A stretch of DNA of 61,556 bases from Caulobacteraceae bacterium (GCA_947476555.1 CANJRI010000009.1:1-61556); one strand, 5' to 3'; shown: positions 13,884-24,220, counted from the stretch's first letter. Notes: generated by a model not told the origin, from the letters alone. A program made the numbers and translations.

Positions 13884-14992
13884 GCCCACTCGGCCAGCAC
13901 GGACGGATCGGCTTCCTCGCGAGCCCCCCGCAAGGCCTCGAGCCGCGCTCCGTCCAGCCGGCGCAAGGCCCATACCGCGGCGCCGCGCACCACCGGCGCC
14001 GGATCCTCTAGCAGCCGCTCGGCTTCCACCGCCAGGGCCGGGTCGCCGCTGTTGCCGATGGCGTAGAGCACATTGCGGATGAAGCGGTCGCGGCCGATGC
14101 GCTTGACCGGGTTCTTGCGGAACAGCTCGCGGAAGTCCGCGTCGTCGAGACGGGCGAGGTCGGCGAGCGCCGGCGCCTTCATGGTCTCGCGGGCGGCCAG
14201 CTTCTGTTCGCGGCCGGCCTGGGCGAACTTGTTCCACGGGCAGACCGCCAGGCAGTCGTCGCAGCCGTAGATGCGGTTGCCGAGCGCCGCGCGGAACTCC
14301 GCCGGGATCGGCCCCTGCAGCTCGATGGTCAGGTAGGAGATGCACCGGCGCGCATCCAGTTGGAACGGCGCGACGAAGGCGTTGGTCGGACAGACGTCCA
14401 GGCACGCGGTGCAGGAGCCGCAGTGCATCTCCTCCGGCGGGTCGGGCGCGAGCTCCAGCGTGGTCAGCACCGCGCCCAGGAACAGCCAGGAGCCGAACTC
14501 GCGGCTGACCAGGTTGGAGTGGCGGCCCTGCCAGCCGACGCCGGCCCGCTCGGCCAGCGGCTTTTCCATCAGCGGCGCGGTGTCGACGAACACCTTCACC
14601 TCGCCGCCGAACCGCCGCTGCATCCAGCCGGCCAGGGCCTTCAGGCGGGCCTTGATCACCTCGTGGTAATCGTCGCCCTGGGCGTAGACGCTGATTGCGC
14701 CCCGGCTCGGCTCGGCCAGGATCGCCAGCGGATCGGTCTCCGGCCCATAGTTCACGCCCAGCACCACGGCCGAGCGCGCGCCCTCCCACATGGCGCGGGG
14801 GTGTGACCGCCGCTCGGCGGTGTCGGCCAGCCAGCCCATCTCGCCATGCCGGCCGGCGGCGACGAACTCCGCCAGCCGCGCGGCGGCCGGCCAGGCCTCG
14901 TCGATGTCGGTGAAGCGGCACAGATCGAAGCCCAGCGCTTTCGCCTCGGCGCGGATCAGGTCTTCGGCGGGCTCAGAAGTCGAGGTCGTCAT
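13880..14992 (-). CDS. queG: Epoxyqueuosine reductase
   Basis: A 370-residue cobalamin and iron-sulfur protein that carries out the last step of queuosine synthesis in tRNA anticodons. The N-terminal part (about 1-170) has [18 protein letters not shown] and [18 protein letters not shown]. Two 4Fe-4S motifs follow: [13 protein letters not shown] (about 192-204) and [11 protein letters not shown] (about 242-252). The C-terminus is a HEAT-like repeat region. Its start lies 20 bases inside the end of the upstream GST gene, so the two are probably coupled. Confidence 0.93.
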   Translation of the reverse strand: MTTSTSEPAEDLIRAEAKALGFDLCRFTDIDEAWPAAARLAEFVAAGRHGEMGWLADTAERRSHPRAMWEGARSAVVLGVNYGPETDPLAILAEPSRGAISVYAQGDDYHEVIKARLKALAGWMQRRFGGEVKVFVDTAPLMEKPLAERAGVGWQGRHSNLVSREFGSWLFLGAVLTTLELAPDPPEEMHCGSCTACLDVCPTNAFVAPFQLDARRCISYLTIELQGPIPAEFRAALGNRIYGCDDCLAVCPWNKFAQAGREQKLAARETMKAPALADLARLDDADFRELFRKNPVKRIGRDRFIRNVLYAIGNSGDPALAVEAERLLEDPAPVVRGAAVWALRRLDGARLEALRGAREEADPSVLAEWA

Positions 14993-15662
14993 AATGCGGC
15001 GCGGGCGTCAGGCCCGGCCAGCGGTCGGCCAACAGCGGCCGGAAACACGGCCGGGACTTCAACTTCATGTACCACGTCTTCACGGCCGGGAAGTCGCCCC
15101 AGGGCACGTCGCCAAGGTAGTCGATCACCGACAGGTGCGCCGCCCCCGCGAAATCGGCCAGCGACAGGCGCTTGCCCGCCAGCCATTCGCGATCGGCGAG
15201 CAGGGTGTCGATGTAGGTCATGTGCATCCGCAGGCCGTCGCGGCCCTGGCGCAGGGCGCCCATGTCCGGCGCGCCCAGGCCGAGCAGCCGCTTCTCCATC
15301 TTCTCGTGCAGGATGAAGCCGCCGGCCTCGTACTCGAACTTTCGGTCGAACCACTGCAGCAGCCGGCGCGCCTCGGCGCGTTCGACCTTGTCCGACCCGA
15401 GCAGCGGCGGAATCGGATGCAGCTCCTCCAGGTGGTCCAGGATCGCGCGGCTCTCGCAGAGCACCAGCGGCTCGACGGTGGAGCCGGTCTCCACCAGCAC
15501 CGGGACCATCCCCGAGGCGTTGAGCCGGGTGAAGGCCTTGGGTCGCTCCCAGTAGCGGACCTGTATCTCCGCGAAGGCCAGTTTCTTCTCGCCGAGCGCC
15601 AATCGGACCTGGCGGGAGGCGGGATCGAGCGGGAAATGATGGAGGACGCGTTCGACGCTCAT
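14973..15662 (-). CDS. Glutathione S-transferase family protein
   Basis: A 229-residue protein with a thioredoxin-like N-terminal GST domain ([20 protein letters not shown]; substrate-proline region [24 protein letters not shown] at about 67-79). An all-helical C-terminal domain follows ([20 protein letters not shown], about 155-174). The SR/E-S signature supports glutathione binding. The substrate is not predictable. It is the first gene of a two-gene unit with queG and ends in YDDLDF. Confidence 0.88.
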   Translation of the reverse strand: MSVERVLHHFPLDPASRQVRLALGEKKLAFAEIQVRYWERPKAFTRLNASGMVPVLVETGSTVEPLVLCESRAILDHLEELHPIPPLLGSDKVERAEARRLLQWFDRKFEYEAGGFILHEKMEKRLLGLGAPDMGALRQGRDGLRMHMTYIDTLLADREWLAGKRLSLADFAGAAHLSVIDYLGDVPWGDFPAVKTWYMKLKSRPCFRPLLADRWPGLTPAPHYDDLDF

Positions 15663-15747
15663 GGCAATTGGAGGCTAGGCGGCTTTCGTGGCGAATCGGC
15701 GTCTCCGTCCTGCGCCCGGCCGCCTTAAGGGGTCGTTTACTGCGTTC

Positions 15748-16674
15748 CTACCGCGCTTCCTGAAAGGCGCCGCCGTGCGGTTCGGCCCGGCCCCGCGGGT
15801 CGGCGTGGATCAGGATGTCGGCGGCGGGGAAGGATTCGAGGATCCGCTTTTCGGCCGCGACGATCAGCTGGTGCGCCGCTTCCAGGGAGACGTCCGGGGC
15901 CAGCTCCATGTGCATCTGGATGTGGACGTAGGGCCCCGAGGCGCGGGTGCGTAGCTGGTGGACGCCGCTGATCCGGGGATCGGCCAGGGCGAGCCGGCGG
16001 ATCTCGTCCCGTTCGGCGTCCGGCAGCTCGCGGTCGAGCAGCTGGGCGGAGGCTTCGCGGAAGACGCCCACCGCCCCCCATAGCAAGAGGGCGGCGATCA
16101 GCAGGGCGGCCACGGCGTCGACGCCGGTCAGGCCAAGCCAGGCGGCGCAGGCCACCCCGACCAGAGCGATCAGGTTGGAGGCCAGGTCCGACAAATAGTG
16201 CGCCCGGTCGCCCGAGACCGCCACGGAGGTGGTCTTCCGCAGCACCAGCGTCTGCGCCCGGATCAGCACCAGGGTCAGGACGGTGGAAACCGCCATCACC
16301 CCTACCGCCCAAGCCCCCTCGCCGATGGGTCTAGGGTCAAGCAGGCGCGCGACAGCCTCCCGCGCCACCAGGGCGGCGGAGGCGAACACCAGGCCGGCCT
16401 GCAGCAGGCCGGCGAACGCCTCGGTCTTGCCGTGGCCGAACCGATGCTCGGCGTCCGGAGGCGCAACCGCGTAGCGGACGGCGAAGAAGGTCGCGAGCGA
16501 GGCGATCAGGTCCAGGCTGGAATCCGCCAGCGAGGCCAACAGGGCGGTCGATCCTGACGCCTGCCAGGCCACCGCCTTGAGCACGGTCAGCACCAGCGCC
16601 GTGGCCACCGAAAGGGTGGTCACCCGCCGGGTCAGCCGGGCGGTCTCCTGGGCGGTCAAGCCATGGACGCTCAT
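15748..16674 (-). CDS. FieF/YiiP-like cation diffusion facilitator
   Basis: A 308-residue, six-TM exporter of divalent metals (Zn, Fe or Cd). The TM2 metal site reads ADSSLDLIAS (DxxxD near residues 50-54), TM5 has HYLSDLASN (HxxxD, about 159-163), and the FGHGKTEAFAGLLQA signature follows TM2. The cytoplasmic C-terminal domain (about 215-300) has HQLRTRASGPYVHIQMHMEL with metal-binding histidines. Unlike the transporter near the left edge, all membrane ligands are present here. Neighbours give no regulatory clue. Confidence 0.9.
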   Translation of the reverse strand: MSVHGLTAQETARLTRRVTTLSVATALVLTVLKAVAWQASGSTALLASLADSSLDLIASLATFFAVRYAVAPPDAEHRFGHGKTEAFAGLLQAGLVFASAALVAREAVARLLDPRPIGEGAWAVGVMAVSTVLTLVLIRAQTLVLRKTTSVAVSGDRAHYLSDLASNLIALVGVACAAWLGLTGVDAVAALLIAALLLWGAVGVFREASAQLLDRELPDAERDEIRRLALADPRISGVHQLRTRASGPYVHIQMHMELAPDVSLEAAHQLIVAAEKRILESFPAADILIHADPRGRAEPHGGAFQEAR

Positions 16675-16728
16675 GGGGGGTGTTTAGACAGAGCCACCGC
16701 CTCGCCCCAAGCGCTAACGACTCTCAGC

Positions 16729-17802
16729 TCAGGCCGCGCGTCTGGGCCGGGGCCCCACATAGACCGACTGCGGCCGGATCAGCCGCCCGCCCAGCGCCTG
16801 CTCGCGGGCGTGGGCGATCCAGCCGGCGACACGCCCCATGGCGAAGACGCAGGTGAAGGCGTCGGGCGGGAAGGCGAGGGCCTCCAGCAACAGGGCGGTG
16901 TAGAACTCGACGTTGGTCTGCAGGGCGCGGTCCGGCTTCCGGTCCTTCAGCACCGCCAGCGCGGCGGCCTCCACCGCCTCGGCGAACTCCAGCCGCCCAT
17001 GCCGCGCGCCCAGCTGGCGGACGGCGGCCTTCAGGGCGTCGGCGCGGGGATCGCGGACCTTGTAGACCCGATGGCCGAAGCCCATCAGCCGCTCGCCCTG
17101 GTCCAGTTGCGCCTCGATCCAGGGACGGGCGTTCTCCGGCGCGCCGATCTCGTCGAGCATGCCGATGATCGGGCCGGGCGCGCCGCCGTGCAGCGGCCCC
17201 TTCAGCGCGCCGAGACCCGCAAGCACCGCCGAGGTCAGGCCGGCCCGGGTGGAAGCCACAGCGCGGGCGGCGAAGGTCGAGGCGTTGAGGCCGTGATCGC
17301 AGACCGTGACCAGATAGGCGTCCAGGGCGCGGGCCTCCGGCTCGGAAGCGGGGGCGCCGCGCAGCATCCGCAGGACGTCGGCGGCATGGCTCAGCGCCGG
17401 ATCGGGGGCCATCGGCGCATGGCCGGCCTGGGCGCGGACCACGGCGGCGGTGAACACCGCCGGCGCGGCGATCAGCCGAAGGGCGGTCGCGGCGTCCTCG
17501 TCGTCGGCGAGGCGGGCGAGGAGGGCGCGCATGGCCTCGATGGGCGAGCGGGCGAGCAGGCCGGCGTCCAGCGCCGAGACCTCGGCAAACACCTCGGCGC
17601 GGGCCCGGCCGAGCGCGGCGGGCAGGTCGGCCGGCAGGCCGTCCACAAACCCCTCCAGCAGCAGGGCGACCACGTCCTCGAAGCTGGCGCGGCCCGCCAG
17701 CTCGTCCAGCGAGCGGCCCCGGATGATCAGACGGCCGGCCTGGCCGTCCACGTCCGACAGCACGGTCTCGGCGGCGACGACGTTCTCAAGGCCATTGGTC
17801 AT
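16729..17802 (-). CDS. Citrate synthase family protein
   Basis: A 357-residue citrate synthase-fold enzyme, shorter than the 430-residue proteobacterial TCA enzyme and closer to the 2-methylcitrate or 'citrate synthase 2' size. The active-site segments are CDHGLNASTFAAR, GPLHGGAP, GFGHRVYKVRDPRA and GWIAHAREQ. The catalytic aspartate, normally in NVDFY, is replaced by glutamate (NVEFYTA, near residue 300). The start ATG at 17802 was chosen because the protein begins there with MTNGLENVV; the reading frame stays open far upstream but has no relation to the family. It is divergent from a second citrate synthase carrying an HTH. Confidence 0.88.
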   Translation of the reverse strand: MTNGLENVVAAETVLSDVDGQAGRLIIRGRSLDELAGRASFEDVVALLLEGFVDGLPADLPAALGRARAEVFAEVSALDAGLLARSPIEAMRALLARLADDEDAATALRLIAAPAVFTAAVVRAQAGHAPMAPDPALSHAADVLRMLRGAPASEPEARALDAYLVTVCDHGLNASTFAARAVASTRAGLTSAVLAGLGALKGPLHGGAPGPIIGMLDEIGAPENARPWIEAQLDQGERLMGFGHRVYKVRDPRADALKAAVRQLGARHGRLEFAEAVEAAALAVLKDRKPDRALQTNVEFYTALLLEALAFPPDAFTCVFAMGRVAGWIAHAREQALGGRLIRPQSVYVGPRPRRAA

Positions 17803-17860
17803 GTGATGATCTCCAATCCTTATGACCCTCAGATTTGCCGCGAAGCTTGCGCAGTCAATC

Positions 17861-17877
17861 TTGATCAATATAATCAA
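17861..17877. promoter_or_regulatory. Candidate operator between two citrate synthase genes
   Basis: TTGAT (17861-17865) and ATCAA (17873-17877) form an inverted repeat separated by seven AT-rich bases, in a 78-bp divergent gap. The left arm also lies in the shorter palindrome TTGATCAA. This AT-rich patch stands out from its GC-rich surroundings and is the likely binding site for the HTH-bearing citrate synthase encoded immediately to the right. Confidence 0.5.
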
Positions 17878-17880
17878 TGT

Positions 17881-19044
17881 ATGCCGTTGAACGAGTGGAT
17901 GGCCGCCGAGGAGGCCAGCGATCGCCTGGGGGTGAGGGCGCAGACGCTCTACGCCTATGTGAGCCGGGGCCGTGTGCGGGTCCGTCCAGACCCGCGCGAT
18001 CCGCGCCGCAGCCTCTATCAGGGCGCCGACATCGCCGCCCTGCTGGAGCGCAAGGCGCGCAGCCGCAAGGTTTCCGACGTGGCCGCCGGCGCCATCGCCT
18101 GGGGCGAGCCGGTGCTGGCCTCGGAGATCACCACCGTCGCCGGGGGCCGGCTGTTCTACCGGGGGCGTGACGCCATCACCCTGGCGGAGTCCGAGACCCT
18201 GGAGTCGGTCGCCCGCCTGCTGCGGGGCGGCCATGGCGCGGCGCTGAAGGACCCCGCGCGCGCCGCGCCGCCGCAGGCCTCGAAGATGCGCCAGCGCGCC
18301 TACCTCTGCCTGGCGATCCGGGCCGCCGTCGATCCGCCCCTGCGGGGGCGCGAACCCCTGGCCCTCAGGGCGGAGGCGACGGGCCTGCTGGGCGCCCTGG
18401 CCGACGCCGTGGCCGGCGAGCTGGGCGAGGGGGCGATCCACGACAGACTCGGGCGCGCCTGGGGATTGGAGCCGGGCAGTCCGGACACCGACGTGATCCG
18501 GCGCATCCTGGTGCTGGTCGCCGACCACGAATTGAACGCCTCGGCCTTCGCCGCCCGGGTGGCGGCCTCCACCGGCGCCTCCCTGGCCGCCTGCGCCCTG
18601 GCGGGCCTGGCCACCCTCTCCGGGCCTCGTCACGGCGGCGCTGTCGAGGCGGTGCGGACCTTCATCGCCGAGGCCGACCAGCTCGGCGAGCAGGCGGCGA
18701 TCGCGGCCCGGCTGCGGGACGACCGGCTGCTGCCGGGGTTCGGCCATCCGCTCTACCCGAACGGCGATCCACGCGCCGCGCACCTGCTGGGTCGCATCGC
18801 GCTGCCGCAGCGGCTCAGCCGGCTGCAGGCCGCGGTGATGGATGTCGCAGGCCTCACCTCCAACATCGACTTCGCCCTGCTGGCCGCCTGCACGACGCTG
18901 CGCCTGCGCAAGGGCGCGCCGTTCGCCCTGTTCAGCGTCGCCCGTTGCGCCGGCTGGATCGCCCACGCCATCGAGCAGAGCCGCAGCGACGCCCTGATCA
19001 GGCCCAGGGCCCGCTACATCGGCCCCGAGCCCGAGTTCGTCTAG
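17881..19044 (+). CDS. HTH domain-citrate synthase fusion
   Basis: A 387-residue protein in two parts. Residues about 5-60 are a MerR/excisionase-like helix-turn-helix (WMAAEEASDRLGVRAQTLYA, then the wing around PRRSLYQGADIAALLERK). Residues about 70-387 are a citrate synthase domain with the full set of active-site residues: DHELNAS, GPRHGGA, GFGHPLYPNGDPRA, NIDFA and RPRARYIGP. It could be a metabolite-sensing regulator, possibly retaining catalysis. The ATG at 17881 starts the HTH; the frame is open upstream but meaningless. It is divergent from a citrate synthase and convergent with recQ (4-base overlap). PGAP-style annotations know such fusions; I know of no experimental role. Confidence 0.85.
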   Translation: MPLNEWMAAEEASDRLGVRAQTLYAYVSRGRVRVRPDPRDPRRSLYQGADIAALLERKARSRKVSDVAAGAIAWGEPVLASEITTVAGGRLFYRGRDAITLAESETLESVARLLRGGHGAALKDPARAAPPQASKMRQRAYLCLAIRAAVDPPLRGREPLALRAEATGLLGALADAVAGELGEGAIHDRLGRAWGLEPGSPDTDVIRRILVLVADHELNASAFAARVAASTGASLAACALAGLATLSGPRHGGAVEAVRTFIAEADQLGEQAAIAARLRDDRLLPGFGHPLYPNGDPRAAHLLGRIALPQRLSRLQAAVMDVAGLTSNIDFALLAACTTLRLRKGAPFALFSVARCAGWIAHAIEQSRSDALIRPRARYIGPEPEFV

Positions 19045-20903
19045 GGGCCCGCGAACCCGGCCACCACGGCCAGCACCGCGGCGCCATAGTGCTCCAGCTT
19101 GGCCTCGCCGACGCCGTTGACCCGGGCGAGGGCGGCGTGGCTCGCCGGCCGGGCCGCGGCGATCTCGGCCAGCGAGCGGTCGTGGAAGATGACGTAGGGC
19201 GGCACGTGCTGGGCCTTGGCCTCGGCGGCGCGCCAGGCCCGCAGCGCCTCGAACAGCGGCTGGTCGGCGGGCCCGAGGCTGGCCATCGCCTCGCGGGTGC
19301 GCTTGCGCGGACGGCCCGAGCGCGTGCTGGGATCGTAGCCTTCCGGCGGCTTGCGCATGGCGACCCGCAGCTCGCCCCGGAACACCGCGCGGACCGCCTC
19401 GGCGTCGCCCACCCCCACCAGCGGACGGCCATCGTTGGGGTCCTCGCGCAGCAGCCCCTCGAACAGCAACTGTTCGGTCAGGTCACGCCACTGGGCGGCG
19501 GAAAGCTCGGTCCCGATCCCCCAGGTGGAGAGGCTCTTTTCCTGTTCGGTCACATCCTTGGTCTTGCCCAGCAGGTGGTCCACCAGTCGGCCCCGGCCAT
19601 AGCGTCCGCCCAGCCGGGCGGCGGCGGAGAGCGCCTTCTGGGCCGCCTCGGTGGCGTCGGTGGTTTCGACCGTGCCGGCGCAGAGGTCGCACTGGCCGCA
19701 GGCCTCCACGGCCTCCTCGCCGAAGTAGCGCCGAACCGTCGCCGCGCGGCAGCCCGCCCCATCCAGCAGGGCGTAGAGCTGGCGGACCTTGCGGACCTGG
19801 ACCTGCTTGACCGCCGCGTCCATCTCGCGCCCGTCGATGCGCCGCAGCGCCCAGGCCATGTCGGCGGCGCCGTAGAGGGTGATGCCCTCGGCGGTCTCGC
19901 CGTCGCGGCCGGCCCGGCCGATCTCCTGCCAATAGGCCTCGATGGAGCCCGGCGGATCGGCGTGGATCACGAAGCGGACGTCCGGCTTGTCCACCCCCAT
20001 GCCGAAGGCGATGGTGGCCACCATCACCGCCGCGTCGGCCTGCAGGAAGTCTTCGAGCCGCGTCTCCCGCAGCCGCTTGTCGAGGCCCGCATGGTAGGCC
20101 AGCGCCGGCACGCCGGCCGCCCGCAGCGCCTCGGCCAGCTTCTCGGTCTTGTCCCGCGAACCCGCATAGACCACGCCGGAGCGCCCCGGCCGCGCGGTCA
20201 CCAGCTCGATCACCCGCTTGTCCGCGCCGCCGCGCTTGCGCTCGGCGCTCAGCACCAACTCGGGCCGGGCGAAGCTGTCGACGAACTCGGCGCCGTCCAG
20301 CAGCCGGAGTTCCGCCCGGATGTCGTCGCGGGTCCGGGCGTCGGCGGTGGCCGTGACGGCCAGCCGCGGAACCGTCGGGAACAGCTCGGCCAGCCGTCCC
20401 AGCATCCGGTATTCGGGCCGGAAGTCGTGGCCCCACTGGCTGACGCAGTGCGCCTCGTCGATGGCGATCAGCGACAGGGGCGTGCGCCCCAGCCGGTCCA
20501 GCATCCACGGCTGCATCAGGCCCTCGGGCGAGACGTAGAGCAGGTCCAGCTCCCCGGCGTCGATCCGCCGCCAGGTCTCGGCCTTGTCCTCAGGTTCGAC
20601 GTTGGAATCCAGCCGCGCCGCCGCCACGCCGGACTGGGTCAGCGCCGCCACCTGGTCGGTCATCAGGGCGATCAGCGGCGAGACCACCAGGCCCAAGCCC
20701 GGCCGCATCATGGCCGGGATCTGGTAGCAGAGGCTCTTGCCGCCGCCGGTCGGCAGCACCGCCATGGCCGACCGCCCGGCCAGCACCTCGCCAATCACCT
20801 GCGCCTGCAGACCCCGGAATTCGGCGTGCCCGAAGGTCCGCCGCAGGATGTCCCGGGCGGCCACGATCGGGCTGGCGTCGACCGGCGAGAGCGTGAGGGT
20901 CAT
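19041..20903 (-). CDS. recQ: ATP-dependent DNA helicase RecQ
   Basis: A 620-residue 3'-5' helicase of the RecQ family. It has Walker A (LPTGGGKSLCYQIPA), the DEAH box with its aromatic loop (IDEAHCVSQWGHDFRPEY), and motif VI (QEIGRAGRDG). A zinc-binding region follows (CRAATVRRYF...EACGQCDLC), then the RQC winged helix and a C-terminal HRDC domain (about 540-620). The start at 20903 (MTLTLSPVDASP) fits; a longer frame is open by 18 codons. Function: resolution of recombination and replication intermediates. Confidence 0.94.
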   Translation of the reverse strand: MTLTLSPVDASPIVAARDILRRTFGHAEFRGLQAQVIGEVLAGRSAMAVLPTGGGKSLCYQIPAMMRPGLGLVVSPLIALMTDQVAALTQSGVAAARLDSNVEPEDKAETWRRIDAGELDLLYVSPEGLMQPWMLDRLGRTPLSLIAIDEAHCVSQWGHDFRPEYRMLGRLAELFPTVPRLAVTATADARTRDDIRAELRLLDGAEFVDSFARPELVLSAERKRGGADKRVIELVTARPGRSGVVYAGSRDKTEKLAEALRAAGVPALAYHAGLDKRLRETRLEDFLQADAAVMVATIAFGMGVDKPDVRFVIHADPPGSIEAYWQEIGRAGRDGETAEGITLYGAADMAWALRRIDGREMDAAVKQVQVRKVRQLYALLDGAGCRAATVRRYFGEEAVEACGQCDLCAGTVETTDATEAAQKALSAAARLGGRYGRGRLVDHLLGKTKDVTEQEKSLSTWGIGTELSAAQWRDLTEQLLFEGLLREDPNDGRPLVGVGDAEAVRAVFRGELRVAMRKPPEGYDPSTRSGRPRKRTREAMASLGPADQPLFEALRAWRAAEAKAQHVPPYVIFHDRSLAEIAAARPASHAALARVNGVGEAKLEHYGAAVLAVVAGFAGP

Positions 20904-21029
20904 CGGGTCCTTATGGCGGGGTTCGACCGCCTCCGCCACCCGCCGTTCCCGCTTCATTCCGGCGCGGCGCCTTCACCGTTGGAACCCGGCCGGTCCCTGC
21001 GGATTTCCTGCCCGGACCAGAGAGCAACC

Positions 21030-21179
21030 ATGTCGCCCCAGATATTCATGAACCCGAAGATCTTCCTCGCCGCCGCCGCCGCCCTGGCGATCGCCGTCGG
21101 CCTGACCGTGCCGCCGCCGGGCAAGACCGCGGCCGAGGCGCGCTCGGCCGTCCCTACCCTGGAAGCCGGCCGGGGCTAG
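21030..21179 (+). CDS. Small single-span or secreted peptide
   Basis: A 49-residue frame with one hydrophobic segment (IFLAAAAALAIAVGLTV, about residues 11-27) and a short charged tail. A GAGAG-type ribosome binding site precedes the ATG at 21030. It sits in the 270-bp gap between the divergent recQ start and the convergent lipoprotein, and ends four bases into the latter. No family was recognised; it could be a membrane peptide or a short exported protein. Confidence 0.45.
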   Translation: MSPQIFMNPKIFLAAAAALAIAVGLTVPPPGKTAAEARSAVPTLEAGRG

Positions 21180-21610
21180 CCGCCTTCGCGCGGCAGCTCG
21201 GCGGTCTTCGCCGCGCAGCCGGTCATCAGCTGACCGGCGACCTCCACCTCAGCCGCCATCGGATAGCGCAGATCGCTCATCCCGTCGGAGCATTCGCTGA
21301 TCCGGAGCGTCAGCTTGAGGGTCTGCCCGTCCGCCGCCCTCGCCCCCCAGATCGCCTGCCCCGGGCTCGCCGTCATCCCCGGCGCCTGGAACGCTAGCTC
21401 CGGCTCCCCGGGCCTCAGCAGGGTCAGAGTCACGCCCTCGATCCGCACCGCCCAGAACGGCTCGTTCCCCCGCGCGGTCATCGGCTGGCCGAAGTCGCTG
21501 ACTGTCGGCGCTGGCGGTGGGTCGGGCGGGGAAGCCGCGGGAGCCTCCGTGGCCTGTCGCTGACAGGCGGCGAGAGCGAGCAGGGCGAGGAACATCGGAG
21601 CCAGCTTCAT
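21176..21610 (-). CDS. COG3650-like lipoprotein
   Basis: A 144-residue lipoprotein: signal peptide with lipobox LALAAC (cysteine near residue 16), a proline-rich spacer, then a beta-rich domain with GNEPFWAVRIEG and CSDGMSDLRYPM. These two motifs are typical of the COG3650 periplasmic domain, which is often found fused to or near META/HslJ-like proteins. Two cysteines in the domain (SECSDG and TGCAAK) could pair. Starts close to, and divergent from, the cytosine methyltransferase. Function unknown. Confidence 0.75.
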   Translation of the reverse strand: MKLAPMFLALLALAACQRQATEAPAASPPDPPPAPTVSDFGQPMTARGNEPFWAVRIEGVTLTLLRPGEPELAFQAPGMTASPGQAIWGARAADGQTLKLTLRISECSDGMSDLRYPMAAEVEVAGQLMTGCAAKTAELPREGG

Positions 21611-21649
21611 CGGCGGATTTTGCCGCAAATCACGCTAGCCTCCCACCCC

Positions 21650-22750
21650 GTGACGGCGCCTTTCACCTTCTATGAGTTCTTCGCCGGCGGCGGCATGGCC
21701 CGCCTCGGGCTGGGCGAGGGCTGGACCTGCGCTTTCGCCAACGACTTCGATCCGCTGAAGGCGCGCACCTATCAGGCCAACTTCCCGGCCGGGGACTTCC
21801 ACCAAGGCGACGTCTGGAAGCTTTCACCAGCCGACCTGCCGGGCCAGGCCGACCTCGCCTGGGCCTCCAGTCCCTGCCAGGACTTCAGCCTCGCCGGTGG
21901 ACGGGCCGGGCTGGCCGGCGGCCGATCCTCGGCCTTCTTCGGCTTCTGGCGGCTGATCGAGGCTCTGGGCGAGCAGGCCAGAGCGCCCCGCCTGGTGGTC
22001 ATCGAGAATGTCGGCGGCCTGCTCACCTCGCATGGCGGGGCGGACTTCGCGGCCCTGAGCGAGGCGCTCGCCAAGGCGGGCTACAGCTTCGGCGCCCTGG
22101 AGATCGACGCCGCCGCCTTCCTCCCCCAATCCCGGCCCCGGGTGTTCGTGGTGGCGGCCAAGACGCCGCGCCCGGGCCTGAGGGGCGACAGCCCGTTCCA
22201 CACCAAAGCGGTCCGCGCCGCCGCCGCCGCCCTGCCGGCGCATCTGGCCGCCCACTGGGTCTGGTGGGGGCTCGCAGGGCCGCCCGCCCGCAACACCGAC
22301 CTCGCCTCGGTGCTGGAGCCGGACGAACTGGTCGCCTGGCACGACCCCGTCCGCACCGAACACCTGCTCTCGCTGATGGCGCCCCTGCACCGGGCCCGGC
22401 TGGAATCCCGCGGCGGGCGCACGGTGGGGACCGTCTTCCGCCGCACCCGCGACGTGCAGCGCGCGGAGGTGCGCATCGACGGCCTGGCCGGGTGCCTGCG
22501 CACCCCGCGCGGCGGCTCGTCCCGCCAGGCCATCGTGGTGGTGGAGGACGGGCGGGTGCGCTCACGCCTGCTCAGCGGCCGGGAAGCCGCGCGTCTGATG
22601 GGCCTGCCGGACACCTACATCCTGCCGCCACGCGCCAACGCCGCCCTGCACGTGGCCGGCGATGGCGTGGCCGTTCCCGTGGTCCGCTGGCTGGCCCGGG
22701 GGCTGTTAGAACCTCTGTTGGCGGCCCCATCGATATTGGCCGCGGAGTAG
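21650..22750 (+). CDS. DNA (cytosine-5-)-methyltransferase
   Basis: A 366-residue C5 cytosine methyltransferase. Motif [20 protein letters not shown] binds SAM. Motif IV is [12 protein letters not shown] with the catalytic cysteine, motif VI is VIENVGG, motif VIII is [13 protein letters not shown], and the C-terminal motifs IX-X include [13 protein letters not shown]. The target-recognition region lies about 200-290. No restriction endonuclease gene is adjacent, but a vsr gene lies one gene downstream. The start is uncertain: GTG at 21650 or TTG at 21620. It likely methylates a short recognition sequence, as Dcm does. Confidence 0.9.
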   Translation: MTAPFTFYEFFAGGGMARLGLGEGWTCAFANDFDPLKARTYQANFPAGDFHQGDVWKLSPADLPGQADLAWASSPCQDFSLAGGRAGLAGGRSSAFFGFWRLIEALGEQARAPRLVVIENVGGLLTSHGGADFAALSEALAKAGYSFGALEIDAAAFLPQSRPRVFVVAAKTPRPGLRGDSPFHTKAVRAAAAALPAHLAAHWVWWGLAGPPARNTDLASVLEPDELVAWHDPVRTEHLLSLMAPLHRARLESRGGRTVGTVFRRTRDVQRAEVRIDGLAGCLRTPRGGSSRQAIVVVEDGRVRSRLLSGREAARLMGLPDTYILPPRANAALHVAGDGVAVPVVRWLARGLLEPLLAAPSILAAE

Positions 22751-22808
22751 GTTTCGCAATCCCATCGGAACGCCTAGGGTTTGGGGCTCAAACCGCAGAG
22801 GCCCCGCC

Positions 22809-23797
<989 letters not shown>

Positions 23798-23801
<4 letters not shown>

Positions 23802-24211
23802 CCGACGTCTACCCGCCCGAGAAACGCTCGGCGGTGATGCGCCGGGTGAAGGGGCGGGACACCACGCCGGAGCTGAAGGTCCGCAAGGCCCTGACGGCGC
23901 TCGGCGCCCGCTACAGATTGCATCGGAAAGACCTGCCCGGCCGTCCGGACATCGCCATGCCGGGGCGCAGGCTGGCGATCTTCGTGCACGGCTGTTTCTG
24001 GCACGGCCACGACTGCACCCGGGGCGCTCGCGTCCCGAAAGCCAACCGCGACTACTGGGTGGCCAAGGTCGCCCGCAATCGCGCCCGGGACGCCGCCGCC
24101 CGGGAGGCGCTGGCCGCGCTCGGCTGGCGCGCCGAGACGATCTGGGAGTGCGAGTTGAAGGATGCGGCCGCCCTCGACGTCCGACTTCGCCAAACCCTGT
24201 CGCTGGAGTAG
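23798..24211 (+). CDS. vsr: Very short patch repair endonuclease
   Basis: A 137-residue Vsr endonuclease that nicks 5' of T:G mismatches formed by deamination of 5-methylcytosine. It contains [20 protein letters not shown], the catalytic aspartate in [18 protein letters not shown] (about residues 46-63), and the zinc/active-site GCFWHGHDC. The C-terminus reads WECELKDAA. Starts with GTG overlapping the cysK stop. Vsr normally accompanies a C5 methyltransferase such as Dcm; here that gene lies upstream of cysK, so the pair is interrupted. Confidence 0.92.
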
Positions 24212-24220
24212 GCTCGCGCC

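Noticed and set aside
16663-17880. Long upstream extension of the HTH-citrate synthase frame
   Set aside because: The frame stays open through the antisense of the divergent citrate synthase, but its translation is low-complexity and the true protein begins at the HTH (17881).
17803-18966. Upstream extension of the stand-alone citrate synthase frame
   Set aside because: The same frame continues antisense through the HTH-citrate synthase. The family similarity begins at 17802.
18945-21029. Long plus-strand frame antisense to recQ
   Set aside because: RecQ on the minus strand has all helicase motifs; this frame does not. Only the last 49 codons may be used, as the small peptide at 21030-21179.
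22751-22808. Possible riboswitch upstream of cysK
   Set aside because: The gap is only 58 bp and no conserved riboswitch core or terminator was seen.
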